Assembly: GCA_037903475.1 (NCBI GenBank)
Contig: JBAJFG010000633.1
Span: 186,001-250,000, forward strand
Length of the DNA: 64,000 bases
Direction of reading: 5' to 3'
DNA from: Ancylostoma caninum
Taxonomy: Eukaryota; Nematoda; Chromadorea; Rhabditida; Ancylostomatidae
Shown here: piece by piece, positions 33,492 through 46,075 of the stretch
Position numbering within the stretch: the first letter of the stretch is position 1
How the letters are laid out: each line of letters starts with the position of its first letter
Notes under the pieces: model-generated
Databases searched by the model: none
Seen by the model: only the letters and a program-made list of their open reading frames with translations
Told to the model about the DNA's origin: nothing
Made by a program: the position numbers and the translations under genes

Positions 33492-33848
33492 ACTTTCAGG
33501 GCGGGATCAACCACTGGTGATCACGTTGTCGAAAATATACATATAATACTAATTATTATTGGGTTATTACATCGCTGCGCGGTTCTTTACTCCGTAATTA
33601 CTTGGGGCGGAGCGCGGTGACCCGAAGTTTTTATGGCTAGCAGCCCTATGCCCGGAGCAGCAGCCATTCTTGTTCGCGTTGGCTGTCTTAGCCGGTAGCT
33701 CTTTTTTTCAAGAGCACTCCTGCTTGTTTTTCTTTTCTCTCTATGTTTTTCTCTCTTTTTTGACGTAAGAAAATGTCGTTCGATAACGTTAAAAGTTTAT
33801 TCTGTTTGTTTTAGAAATCGAAATGGCTGGTGTTATTGAGGTTGAGAA

Positions 33849-35203
33849 ATGGTGAACCACAGAGAAGTGCAAGAGGTATGACTTGAGTTCGCTTTTCCCT
33901 CAAAATTAATTCGATGTGTAGTATTTCATTAAAAAATAGTGTTTGTATTTAATTTTTTTTTCAGATTGATCCACTTGTGGTGAGGGAGTCAGAGGAGGAC
34001 CGTTTAAGACGGGCTCTCGAGATGGCCAGACTGGTCATGGACGACAGGAGGCTGGAAGTGAATGCTCTCAGCACGAGACTGCAGGAGCTGAGAAAATATG
34101 CCGAACGCTTGGAAGAGCGGCGGAAAATGAGAAAATAAGTAGAAATGAGGATTACGAGATGTTTATGGAAAAACTGCGCGAGGCCGGGTCGGTTGTATCG
34201 GCCGAGCAGCCTCTGACAGAGAACCACAAACAGGTAAATTGAAAATGAAATTCGATTCATAAAATTAAAGATTTTGTTATAGTAATGATCATCCTGATTC
34301 AGTGTTGTTCCTTTGCGGTCATATCACTTTATCATCACGCATCAGTAGCGCGAGCTGATGCAAAGACGGGAGCATAGCGGTGTAAGCCTGGGATGGTTCC
34401 ATTCATCAGTGTATGAAACTGTTACCGGCCTCCAAATGTTTCATTCAGGGCATGAATGAAGCTGTTATCGGGCAGCAGTGCTTACGCAACCGCTCTTACA
34501 TATGTAAGCTCGCTCTAGGAATGCGTGGACACATAATGGCACGGCTGGAATGAAAACGGCATTGAATCAGGATGACCGCTACTATACCTAAAAACTCTTT
34601 TTCGTTGCAGGAAAGTCTCTTGCTGGCCAAGGATTTGGGCCGCCTGAGGTGGGCGATTTCTCAATCGCAAGTAGAAGTGATTGAGAACGACCCTACATCA
34701 GTAGAGGAGGTGATCCTCGCCCAACTGTGTGCGGGCGAAGTGAAGGAAACAGAAATCGTCCTGAAATCCGATGGCAAGATGAGACTCTCCGTCATGGTAG
34801 CGTTGAATGGTGTTACCAGGCACCTTACAGGTAACTACTACGATCATTTTTTTATTTGGAAAAGAAGAGAAAAAAGAAATAAATGTTCGAATTAAATTAT
34901 TACTGTTTCTTTTTTTTGTCTACATCCACAAACTTCAGTGTTTGCCACGTCCGAGGACGGTGATTATTATCGCGGGCGGCTGCTTCCCAACCAGCAGCGT
35001 AAAGACCGCTGAACTGGGGACTATGATAGAGTCGAACTGAAGTTCGGTGACTTTAGGGTCACCAACTTTGGCGGAAGCTGCCGTTCTCCTTACTCGACAC
35101 CATTAGAGGGAGCATGCTGAACAGCGCATGCTTCAATGGATTGGCCGATATGGAGGAGTTCCGAGTGGAGCTCCTTGAGAGAGGGTTAGCATTGCCTTCG
35201 TGA
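33849..35203 (+). pseudogene. Four-exon coiled-coil gene broken by frameshifts
   Basis: Exons: 33849-33875, 33965-34233, 34611-34830 and 34939-35203. All introns are GT-AG and splice phases agree (0, 0, 1) if exon 2 were 270 instead of 269 bp. Exon 2 encodes a charged helix (RRALEMARLVMDDRRLEV...) typical of coiled coils. It then shifts frame in an A-run near 34126-34136, after which NEDYEMFMEKLREAGSVVSA continues in the next frame. Exon 3 is fully open (ESLLLAKDLGRLRWAISQSQ...). Exon 4 needs at least two more shifts to reach its last frame, which ends ERGLALPS. AATAAA lies at 35308. Family not recognised. Sequencing indels in a live gene are the alternative. Confidence 0.45.
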
Positions 35204-35329
35204 GCCACGGACACTTGTTGAGTTTTTCTTTCTAATTGCCCCATTGTTGACTTTTATGTTTAATTTATTTCACCCATTCACCATTACTCTGTTAATTGTT
35301 GCTGTTTAATAAAATTGATGACAAATAAA

Positions 35330-37080
35330 TAGAGATTGTCCATTGATAGCATGCGGAAGTAGCAATAAGGTCACTGAATATAGCCTTATTTTTACAATTA
35401 GATATACGATTCCCCTGAGTAAAGAGGGGCGTAGGCAAGGTGAGCAATAAAATCTGTGATTTATGCGTTAGTGACGAGCGGGGAACATTGCTAGGTGTAA
35501 AGGACTGTTGTTGTGCGCTACGTCTGGTAAATTGCTCACTGAGGTCGCGCCTGGGCGATGTGCTTAGTCTTGAGATAGGTATTGATCTCAGGTCACTAGC
35601 TTTCGCTAATCTTGCTGCGCGCTATGGTAGCGGCTGTTTCTAAGTCCGCTGTAGCAATATTACTTGTTGTTTTCCGCTTTGGCTGGCTGACATCTGAACA
35701 TTTGTCGAGATGGGCCGTGTTATAATATTTTGGTGGTACTAAGAAATTTTTGGCCGGCCGAATGCGAACGGGCCCAAATAGTATGAATGAAATTTATTTA
35801 TATAAAGTGGGGATCATGGCTCGGATCACGGCTTGGAAAAAAAAATTAACTGTGTGCACATCTTGAAGAAAAAAATGTGTGCTCATTACGGCTGAGAAAA
35901 TCTGTCGCGCGCATATCACGGAAAAATAGAAATAATACTCACGATTTCGAAAAATATGGTTACAGCGCTACAATAAAGAAAAACGAGGAAAGTCTGATTT
36001 TTCCATCTATTTTTGGTACTCCGCGTGGACTTTTATTAAACGAACATTTTGATCAGATATATGGATGAAAATATCTTTACATTATTTACATTTTCATTTT
36101 TAGTTAGTCACTGCATTGAAATCATTTAGATAGTTTGAAAAAATCACTCGTTTTAGTCTCGTAGCCGACCGTTGCAACCCACCTCCGATGCGGAGTACGA
36201 TACACTCCGAATTCGAGCCCGATACAATCTGAATGAAGTTTTATGCTGCCATGAGATCTACATTACTTACCAGTCTGCAGATCGGCCGTTCGCTGCATTT
36301 TCGAGTAAGTGAATATCTACATAGAATCGAGGTCAAAACTTATTTCGTCGCCTCAAAAACTGCAATCCTTGCTCATAAAGGTTGCTATTCAGGGGCGGGG
36401 GCTGGTTTGCATAACCTGGGATGGCAGCTCAGTCTCGTCTCAGAGCAAATCTAGCTGTTTTGCTGCAGATTTCGATGAGCGCATGCCCACCCAAGCTTAC
36501 GCTAAAAATCTCCCAGATTAGTATGCCGTTTTCGCTATAGCGCTCAGTGGACACAGCGGTCCGATGGCGGAATTTTACATCCGCGCTGCACACCTCCTCA
36601 CTGGGCCACGGTGTTACCCGAGCTTCGGCCGAGTAGGACCGGCCAGACGGTCACAGGGCACACATAGCCTCCGCCGAATGTCCTGAGCTCTGGGCTAGGA
36701 TTCATGAAAAGATAACCAAGCAAACCCAGGCTAGCAAACCAAGTTTTGTCGTCTGCGTCTCTTAGCACTACGTAGTCAGTACGATTACCAATCACGCTAG
36801 CCATCCTTGATTTGCTTGGTTATCATTTCATGAGTCCCAGCCCTGATGCCCAACAACCGGCTCGTGCTCACCTCCCAAGTCACAAGACAACGAGGAGATA
36901 GAGTGCAGGTTCAAAGAAAGCACACCTGATCAATTCAGCAGCTAGCCCCCTTGTCGCATCCGAAACAGGGTATGTGCTGTTCCCACCACTCGGAATCCAG
37001 TAGTTCTTAACCGCCGCAGCAATCTCTTACATTTTTTGTGCGTGTGGGTTGGCAAGTATTCCTGATCATTTTCCTTTTTT
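35330..37080. other. Stretch without a recognised gene
   Basis: Open frames are at most about 75 codons. The section 36550-36830 has mixed composition on both strands but no motif I can name. At 37089 an acceptor-like tttatttcag precedes a short frame that stops within 20 codons. Confidence 0.3.
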
Positions 37081-37333
37081 TATTTCAGAATCGTAGCAAA
37101 ACAGATGGCAGCCGAAACGGAATGCGTAGAGCTCTACCAATAATGACAACTTTATTTTTCTTAGTCGTATGACGGAGCCCTGTTACTTACGTTACCACCT
37201 TGTTACTTTATTCTCATATACAGTGTTCAGATCTCTTCATTTCAAACAGCCGTGCATAAAGAATGGGAAACCCGAACTGCCTGCAAGGTCGTCATCTTCT
37301 TGAGCGCCAGTTGGGGCAGCAAGTGAGCGTTGC

Positions 37334-37875
37334 TTGTTACATGCTTCCCCTTGCTCTGGTGTAAAGGAAAGAATCTCTTACCGCGGGGACGGGGATGCTT
37401 ATCTCTGCAAGTGTGCTTCGGGGGGAGGGGGGACCGTATGTCGTCTACCCGCTGCCCGCGGTGAAGTATGCACGAGACATATGCATACGGCCCTAGATGA
37501 AGCACCTCACATGGTAGCATTGGAGCGCGATAGAGAGCACTGGCATGGTGATATTGACCACTTCGTGACTTGTAACGCCACTCTCGCTAACGCTCGGGTG
37601 TTAATAAAAGTTCGTTATCCAGGTGAGTTTGAGGCGACCACTAAGCAAATTTTGGAGAGTTGCAATTTGACCTAAGAAAAGCTCCTGAGGGCATGAAACG
37701 CATGCCTTTTGTGATCGATGTGGATCTGCTTGTTGTGGTGCATTTCACACCACAATTTTGTGAATTAGTGTTCAGAAGTGTTGAGCGGGAAGCATTCCAT
37801 GACATGTGTGAGAAGGATGAAATTGTTCGGAACTTTGGAGGTTATTCAATTATTCATTGTTATCATCAATCCTAG
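37334..37875 (+). CDS. Possible exons of an unrecognised gene
   Basis: An open frame (37334-37675) contains DREHWHGDIDHFVTCNATL and includes a strong donor CAG|gtgagt at 37623. A second frame (to 37875) starts after a weak acceptor cctaag at 37676 and reads PFVIDVDLLVVVHFTPQFC. Both look protein-like, but the splice phases do not agree, so this may be a relic. No family recognised. Confidence 0.22.
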
Positions 37876-37899
37876 TGGCAACATGGATGATGCTTCAAA

Positions 37900-40800
37900 C
37901 TATTGCAAAGTGAAAATCTATGTATGTGTCATTCTCTTTTCAAAGTAGATTCACCAAAAAATCACACATACCTCCATTTGCTTTTACTAACTACATGCCA
38001 AAATACGTAGTGGTGGTATGGATTATCATACTCGTGCCTTACCTTGCTTGGAGGTACCAAGTCTCGGCCAAACCATTGTGGATGATCACCACACACAGCA
38101 TTTTTGACGTGTAGACCACATACTATTTCGCCGTGCAATGTCAACGGGTTGAAAAAAAATCCCCACGATAGTGCCTATTCGCTCGTTTTCAATGCTATCC
38201 ATCAAGAAACGGACTGAAAAGTTAAGGAGTAATAGCTCATACGTGTAAGTTAGCCTTGGTACCATCGCTCTCCTACTCAACATGAAACTACGCACTGCTA
38301 ACGTAGGTTTTTGGAATAGAACATGTCTGATCTGAAGATTTTTTTCTACCTGAGGAGCTGATACAAGATCTACTTTTTTGTTGAAGAGTAAATCATGAAT
38401 AGCATTGAAGCGCGTACCTTGCAGTGGAGTCTATCGCTTCATCTTCCAAGATTTCGTTCCAAGCAAAGTACGCATTTCTAATTTTCACCTCGGTAAAGCG
38501 ATCCAGAAAGTAATTCCCCAAATTAGTAGTTATTCACACCACAACATCTCTATTCTTTTGCTGACAAATTTTGAGTGAAAAGATACGTGATAGGGCGAAG
38601 AGAGGACCCAGATGACCTAGATTTCGCCTGCTCTGAGGAATGAATCAGATGGGAGGACTGTCATCAGAAACGTCGGAAGTCTCACTTTTTTAACCTTCGC
38701 GCTTTTCAAATTTGGAGCATAATCGACGCACTTCGGCGCTAATTTGTTAAACTGTTCGCACTGGCGATGACCCCTATTCAATTAGGTGAAGGAATTCTAT
38801 TCGATCTTCTTTCAAGGTATCACTCGGTCATGCAACATGTGGTCTCTGTTGATTGAACTTTCTTGAATTCGTGGCGAATCTCTACAAAATTGAATCGCAG
38901 TTTGATGTCACTGCCTCCACTGTGCTTGATGAGTAGTAATTTTTTGTTACAAAGTTTATAAAACAAGACCATGTGTTTTTGAGCACTTTATGATCCAACT
39001 CCACCACTGAGAGATTCCATGGTAAACACATTTAGTTCTTTCATCTGAAACTCCCTCCTTGCGGGATTAACTTGTTTTCAACTGGAAGAAGTCCCTGAAG
39101 TAAATACTAAAGAGTTGCCTCCATCATCTGGACAGGCCGGCTCCTATAATTGCCATGCACTGTTGATGAAAAAGGACCGAAGCGGAAAACATTTCTTTAG
39201 CCCACACATTTTACGTTCCTATTTCACAGCTTTTTTAAATAAACGAGCCCGTACCATTTTTTCGGGCTAGCTGTACTTTGTGCTTCCCTCATTGGAAATT
39301 TCTCACCGACATCTATTCCAGTACCTCAAAATCTTCCTAGGGCTGTTTGTTGATACATAAGTTTCACTTCCAAGCAAAACTATCTGTTTACTTGCAGTCG
39401 CGCCATAATGAGTAGGGGATAGGTTATCTAGGCTCTAGAGAAATATAGCAGAATCTTTGTGTTGCAACGCTATTGTTTTAATGCTAAAGTTTATTGTTTA
39501 TGGTTGACTACAGTCATCGCTGTGGAATCTGAAAAATTTTGCGGGATCCGCGTTATTCGCAGGATTTGCGGGATTTTCACATAAATTGCTTAAAAATAAG
39601 CTGTTTTTAAAGGAGAAAGAAATATGATATCATCCGCATTGTTCCCTTCATGTATACATATACACCAACCGCCTCTGATTTGTAGCGCCTGTCAGCAGAT
39701 ATTTCAAAGAATTCGTTAATTGTCGTGACCCTGCCCACTAATTAGGGTCAAAGGCTCAAAATCTTCATAATTTTTGCCTACTACTAAGATATGGAACATC
39801 TAGAATGGATTCCAAAGACGACAATGGCTCTGATATGTGAAGACGATCAGTTTGATATGGAAGGTATTCAAAAAGCGCGACATTTTCGTTTTCTGGAAAA
39901 TACAGCATTTTCCGAAAATTGCATATGTACTTACTCCAGAACCCTTTGCTGCAGCAGAGTGATGGCAAGAGCCGGCGAGCATCCGCCTAAGTTTACGCCT
40001 GGGGTTCGTACCAGATCAAAGAGTCGCCTCAGGCGTCCGCCCCAGAATGGATCTTCCAGTTGCGTTCTTGGGTGCGTGATTATCTCAAAGGTCTCATAGT
40101 CATCAGCGTTGTAGCCTCAAAATCACTCCTTGCAGTTGACGGTGTTATTCCGTTGCGGTGAAGGCCAAGGTGCCACGAGAATCTAGAACTCTAGTTTCAT
40201 TAGTACCAGCATATACATTTACCCAGCTTCAGCTCCCATGCCTAATTTTGTATCCGATCCGGTGTTACAAAACTATTCCCTCAAGATCCAAGACGAGTCC
40301 GCAAAGTCAGTTGTTTTAGCCAGCTTTCACAACTCAGTATGTACTGGTTCTTCATATTTTTTTTTACTGTTTTGTTGTTTTCATGTTCAGGCACACCATG
40401 CTGGTGTATTATTAAATAAATAAATAAATATGTATTTTTAGCTAATAGAACCAATGTAAAGAGTTATGGCAATAATATTGAAAATTTTAGGGTGAATACA
40501 ACAACGTACTCTGTACATGACTTAATTGATATCGACTAAGCGTTTTTAAGTTTGCCGTAAAGTTGGTGACTCGACTAAAATCATTTGAGCTTGTCGTTCT
40601 AAATCAGCGGATTTTCCACTTAGTAGATCTCCTTATTAGGTATACTTGGGCTGCTAAACAGAACTCTTGGTGCTTTCATTACTGCATGGATTTTCTTTTG
40701 AGAATACAGTTTTGAAAGCTAACCACAGCAGCTGCAAAAAGCAAAAAATTAAACGTTTAAAGGTCTCAGCATCAGATTTCATCCTCCTTTTCGTCAAGAA

Positions 40801-42289
40801 ACGATTACTATCTGTGCTTGACTTGGTGGTCTCTATTGCATAAAGTTGTTTACTTCCACTCTTGACCTTAGTGACCTTTTCTCAATTCCAGGTGTGAGGG
40901 CATCGTTGCGCCCTGCTAGAGGGCTCAGGGAGGTGGCCGGGCATGTTGGCACCTCAAACGAAGTCCTCAAGCATTTTTGAAGGTTCACTTATGTATCACT
41001 GGACTGAGTAAGCTCCTAGGACACATACTGTATTGTTTTTGTTCAAAAAACATTAGGAAAAATTTTCACCAAAATTTGCTTCCTCAGCATTTCAAAACTT
41101 CTTTCTCAACAGATGAGGCGACCAATCAGCTTACATATCCTCCCACAGGATGGACATATCGCGTAGTCTCCGAAATGGCAACTGATCTCTTCATTCTCGG
41201 CTTCAAAAACTGTTTTGAAATTGATAGACGTTTCATCTTTCACAGGTGGGCAAGGCGTCCCACGATCAGCTTTCATAGGAATGGCACGAGCCATTTTCGC
41301 TAATTTGTCTCAACTCATTTAGACTAGGCATTGTTTTCGTAGTCGATGACAGTAGAGCAGAGGTGAAACATGTCATTCCAGAGGCTGACAACAAATGATT
41401 TTTTGGACCCTCGAGCTATCAACCTATTCGGAAACTCGATTTCGAATTGGTCGATGGTTCGGAGGTTCGAGAAGAGATGTAACCCTCGAGTGATGATAAC
41501 AAGGCAAACAGGGCTTTCTCTTTTCTGAACACTTGACATTTTCGGATGGAGTTTTAGATTGATGGTTAGATTAATATGTTATTTGATTTTTGATCGTTCT
41601 TCAGGATGGAATAAATATTAAGTTGCTCCAAGAATAATGGCAACATTCAAACATTGTTCTTATTGAATTTCACAGCTCCACGATCTCAAGATCCATATCA
41701 ATGATTTTTCACCCGTTACGAAGGTAAAAATCCACCTTGCATAAAGAAATTTCATCATTACTCTGTGTCGGCAAGATGGAACACTCTTTCGGCCATTCCT
41801 CATCTTTGAAACTACGTAGTGTTCTGCCCTGATGCAATCATAGCTACTTAAAGCGGCAACCACGTGAACCTTACCTTCTTCCAGTGCTCCATTGAATTGC
41901 CAAATTTCTGATGGTGCGTATCAATATGATTTTTATCTCAGCGAAGTATTATAGGTGTCAACCGGGTAAAACATCTTGAAATGTGGTGGTCAGAAACATC
42001 CCTGATCTTTTGGAAAAACGGATATTTTTTCGTGACCAAGAAGATTGAAAATGTCGGCGCAAGTAGATTCTTGGCGACAATTTCTCATGTTGTTTCTAAT
42101 CACTGTACTTATCGGGATGCTTTTGTAGTTATTGCTTCTTCAGAACATATCAAAATTCTTTGACTCTTCTAGAGACAGAAAATTAGTACATAATTGAGGT
42201 GGGCGTCATTCTAACCCAAATTTTGTGTAAATCTGTAAGCACTCACGACTCCCCCCCCCCCTTCCTTGATGGAACCGAAGTTATTCTAA
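37900..42289. other. Long gene-poor stretch
   Basis: About 4.4 kb of moderately AT-rich sequence. Open frames are under 110 codons and I see no domain motif, tandem array or long inverted repeat. Confidence 0.3.
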
Positions 42290-43211
42290 CCCAGACAAAC
42301 TTTCGGAACTTCCGCGGAGCTTGTTCGGAACTTCCGCGGGTGACCGGACGGAAGTTCCGAATAAGCTCCGCGGAAGTTCCGAGCTGGCTCCGCGGAAGTA
42401 CCGAAGTAGCTCCGCGGAAGTTCCGAAATCGAACAAGAGTGACGTAATTCGCGCATTATAGAGACAGTCATAATTCGAGTAATAAGGTAAAATGGGCCAA
42501 CATGGAGTGATGAACAGCTCCAGGCGTCCTGATGCCAAAAATCGTGGGATCATGAATGCCACCACAGATCGTTCCATCACGTAGCACTAATTGCGTTTGT
42601 AGTAGCTATGTTCTCTGAAGACGAGCTTCAAGCAGGTCTGCCCTCTGACTGTGCGACGTATCTGCGTCAGTTTCAAAATCAATGATAACATGGGAAAATT
42701 CCTCTTTGTTGAAAATCTGTCAAATTTTCGTATTTATGGGAATAATCCCAGGGGTACATTTTTCTGACACGAGCTTCACCCGAAATTCGACATTACAGAT
42801 GTCATTATTGGTGCATGCCGAAGTGAATTTCGAGGAAAAAATAGCGTAAAAATTTTCGTGTTCTATCACGGCTTCTTATTTGTCTAGCCGAAGTCACTCA
42901 AGAACATTCCACTTAAAAAATTGGACGAAAACATGCCATTTGATATTTCAGTTTCTTGGATCATTCTATCTCTCTCGAAGCTCCGCGGAAGTTCCGAAAA
43001 GTGTCAAGCTCCGCGGAAGTTCCGAAACTTCTTTTTTCTCTGCGTCTCCATTCGGAACTTCCGCGGAACTTGCGCGGAGCTTCCGAAAAAATCGACGAGT
43101 GACGTCATATTTCCGCGGAGGTTCCGAAAATCGGGCTCCAATAGTAAATCAGGCTCCGCGGAAGTTCCGAAAATCTGCAAGCTCCGCGGAAGTTCCGAAA
43201 GTTTGTCTGGG
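42290..43211. mobile_element. 922-bp element with perfect 34-bp inverted ends and CCGCGG motif clusters
   Basis: It begins CCCAGACAAACTTTCGGAAC and ends with the exact reverse complement; the arms are identical for 34 bp. Inside both ends are clusters of the motif GCTCCGCGGAAGTTCCGAA or its complement, five at 42296-42430 and about seven at 42976-43200, in both orientations. GAGTGACGT occurs next to each cluster (about 42438 and 43096). The centre (42440-42960) has no clear transposase. A non-autonomous DNA transposon with subterminal transposase-binding sites is the best reading. Flanks share only AA, so the target-site duplication is unresolved. Confidence 0.8.
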
Positions 43212-45304
43212 AACATAAAGCTGATTTCCAGGTATTTGACAAGGACCGGTGAGAAGTTAGAAACGATGATAATCTTCAGCAGCCTTTAACATTTCCAAAC
43301 TCATATTTTTATTATGTACATGGTCTAATATGAGACTGAGGAGACCTGTTGGAGAGGCGCTTTCGGGCTATTTCGTTTTGATTCCGTGCGGAAACTACCT
43401 AATCTACAATCTCAGTGAATTTCTGTTCTCAAGTACAGTAGGAATGCTGGGGCAGGTGCGGGACAATCCATGTTTTGCACAGGCTTCTACATACATATGG
43501 TGTTCTCGCTACTACATTATCTTTAAGTGATCTCTGGCTTGTATTTACCCAAGGGGTATGGATTAAGAACAAATGCGCGGCAAGAAGCAGTTTGAGTTAG
43601 AAGGGTAGCGGTCAAATTTGATTTTTGCGGAACTCTGAATGGGCCGGGGCATGCTCCTTCACTCAATTGCGTGGAGCCGAAAGTAATGAAATTGAATGGT
43701 TGGTAAACGGTCGTGAATATATGTAGGAGCGAGTAATGCATTGGATACATTTGAATTTGAAGATTCAATTTCGAATGAGTTGAAATTTCCTATTTCCCAA
43801 AGAAAGGAAGTAGCTAAATACGAAGTTTATATGTTTTCGGATGCGATTCTAAACTGATAATAAATTAATTAAATTATTTGATTTCCATCCGGTCCTGAGT
43901 ACAGCATAAACCTTTGAAATCTCTGTTTAAGACTCCAGAGCTAAAAAGGATGTCGACTTTGGGGATGGATCAGTCAAAATCATTTATACAATCGCTGACT
44001 GGCGACCGGAATTCCAGTGAATATCAGCACCGATTGTGAATGTCATTCTACATTTCGCACCAAATCCTTTGAGAGGGTGCATTTATGTTGTGCGAACGAA
44101 TAGTGCAAAATTTGATGCACTCTGTTCAAAGAAAGGTGCACAGAAGGTTAATGCGCAAAGTGCATCAACCTTTTGTCCAAGATCCTTTCGTGTTGGTGGG
44201 AAAGACCGTCCGGAAGTGATTGAGTGGATTTCTCGGTCTTTATTCACAATGACTATTCAAATCCCCAGAATCCAAATCTGCAGAGGTCTCGTTCTCAAAT
44301 TCGTTCATTCAGGAGATTTTTATGGATATGTGGCAAAAATATGTGGCATGCTGTGCTCTCCCCCGAAATTGGCCATTGTCCTGAAATCTCAGCAAGTACA
44401 CTGCTTTTCACCATATAGAAAATAAAACGAGATAGGAATTAATGACTGCATTCGCTGTGAGCCTCGCAGTCTCTAACTCTCTAGAGAGACACGCCAGTGG
44501 AGAACTTGCGCGCTTTTAAGGATATATCAAGGGATACGGCGTAGAAGCAACAATGATGATAACAAAAACAATAGAAATAAATACATAAGAAAGGCTAACA
44601 AGTAGCTTTTTTACGCTGTGCTTTTGGACTGCCAGAGGACACATCTACTTATAGCATCGAGATATGACATCTACTTACTATTAGCGAATTGGACCACATA
44701 AAACTCGCGCTACTGATGTTCTGCTAGGATTGCTGGGACAGAGCTCTAACATCGTCTCTGCCCTAAACCTAAGGCCGCATGCATCCTTGTAATTATCTAG
44801 GGTATTAAGACTGCACAAATTTACCATCATTAACATAGGCGTCAACACGTTTACCTTGGGTAATCTCAATGTTGCATCCAGACCCTGAACAATGGTCAAT
44901 TGCTTGTTACTCAACCTGCTCAGATGTGGCACTGAACACGATCATATGCGATTGATGCCGATAGCTGCATTCGAATTTGGCTTATTTCCTATTAGCGCGA
45001 TCTCGCTAATTCTGGGTGGTGAACCCTACTGAGTAATTGTGGTTTGGGTGCGTAGATGATCAAATTTTTAGATTTTCCTCTACTATTGCAGGTCAGAAAT
45101 TTTATGGTTACTTTATGCATTCGCTACTAAGTTCTAGTGCAAGTGTTGGTGTTTACTGTTTTAGTATAGTGTTGGTGTTTAGCGTTTACAACCTGTTTTT
45201 TTTCTAGAACTGAACGTGTTTCATTCACTTCTGATTCTTAGCGCCTTTATGTAACATATTATCAAGAATAACATATTATTAAGAATGGAATGCCGTGAAT
45301 GTCC
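43212..45304. other. Stretch without a recognised gene
   Basis: Apart from the 93-bp repeat, only open frames up to 129 codons (44036-44425) without motifs are present. Confidence 0.3.
43932..44024 (+). repeat. 93-bp direct repeat, copy 1
   Basis: Identical to 45305-45397 as far as read, starting actccagagctaaaaagg and ending ttccagtgaatat. It lies 1.37 kb upstream of its partner. Confidence 0.9.
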
Positions 45305-45397
45305 ACTCCAGAGCTAAAAAGGATGTCGACTTTGGGGATGGATCAGTCAAAATCATTTATACAATCGCTGACTGGCGACCGGAATTCCAGTGAATAT
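45305..45397 (+). repeat. 93-bp direct repeat, copy 2
   Basis: Partner of 43932-44024, lying about 470 bp upstream of the astacin start codon. It overlaps the end of an unrecognised minus-strand frame (45683-45357). Confidence 0.9.
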
Positions 45398-45866
45398 TTG
45401 GCGGGGGGAGCCTACTGCGATCGTACGTCGGCTTGACCTTTGTCGACACAAAGCGCCCAATGATGTATGACAGCCTCATCACCTCCACTTTCTCGCCATT
45501 TTCGTCTATTGGATTTGTAGAATACATGCGTTCCTTCCTCTTCAGAATTTCTGCTCTTGAATCATTACCCAATTCGTGGAAATTCCACAGGGAAATTATC
45601 CTACAACTATTCTCCAGACACTCAAAATTCATTGACCTTAGCCTAGTCATTCTCATACTACTCACACAAGTTTCTTTCTTCATAGAAGCCTACATATACG
45701 CTCACTACCGTACTGTGGGGAAAAAGCAATTCATTTTGGAAGAGGCCTCAACTTCCTGTTCCTTTTGCATAACCCATTTACACAAAATGACCAATTCTTA
45801 TCATTTTGAGGTGTTAACGGTTAGCACCGGTCCAATTCCTGCGGACGTGTAGAAGAAGATCACCTA

Positions 45867-46075
45867 ATGAGAGCAGTTTTTCTTTGTCTGCTGCTATCAC
45901 AACCAGGAGCTGTGTTTAGCCGGGTATAACACACATTGAAGTATTCTTTCTAAGTACTTTGCTTAGTATGCATTTTTAGTACATAGCCAACGACGTCGTC
46001 AGTGATTATGGACAAGTGAAGGAACTTCTGGCACAGTATTACAGAAGAGCAGCACTGAAGTACGGGAATGATTAT
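45867..46075 (+). CDS. Astacin gene, signal-peptide and first prodomain exons
   Basis: ATG at 45867 opens [19 protein letters not shown], a clear signal peptide. A 56-bp intron (gtataa...tttttag) and a 32-codon exon ([20 protein letters not shown]...) with donor gtgggt follow. Both are phase 0 and join in frame to the exon at 52024. The link across 5.9 kb is inferred from phase, orientation and the need for a secretion signal, since no better N-terminus lies nearer. Confidence 0.55.

Noticed and set aside
42281..43289. Frames with repeated SAEVP / RNFRG peptides
   Set aside because: They are translations of the CCGCGG motif clusters in a non-coding element and appear on both strands.
45433..45852. 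139-codon plus-strand frame just upstream of the astacin gene, with a hydrophobic segment
   Set aside because: No splice link or family motif; it overlaps an equally long minus-strand frame, and the better start is the signal-peptide ATG at 45867.
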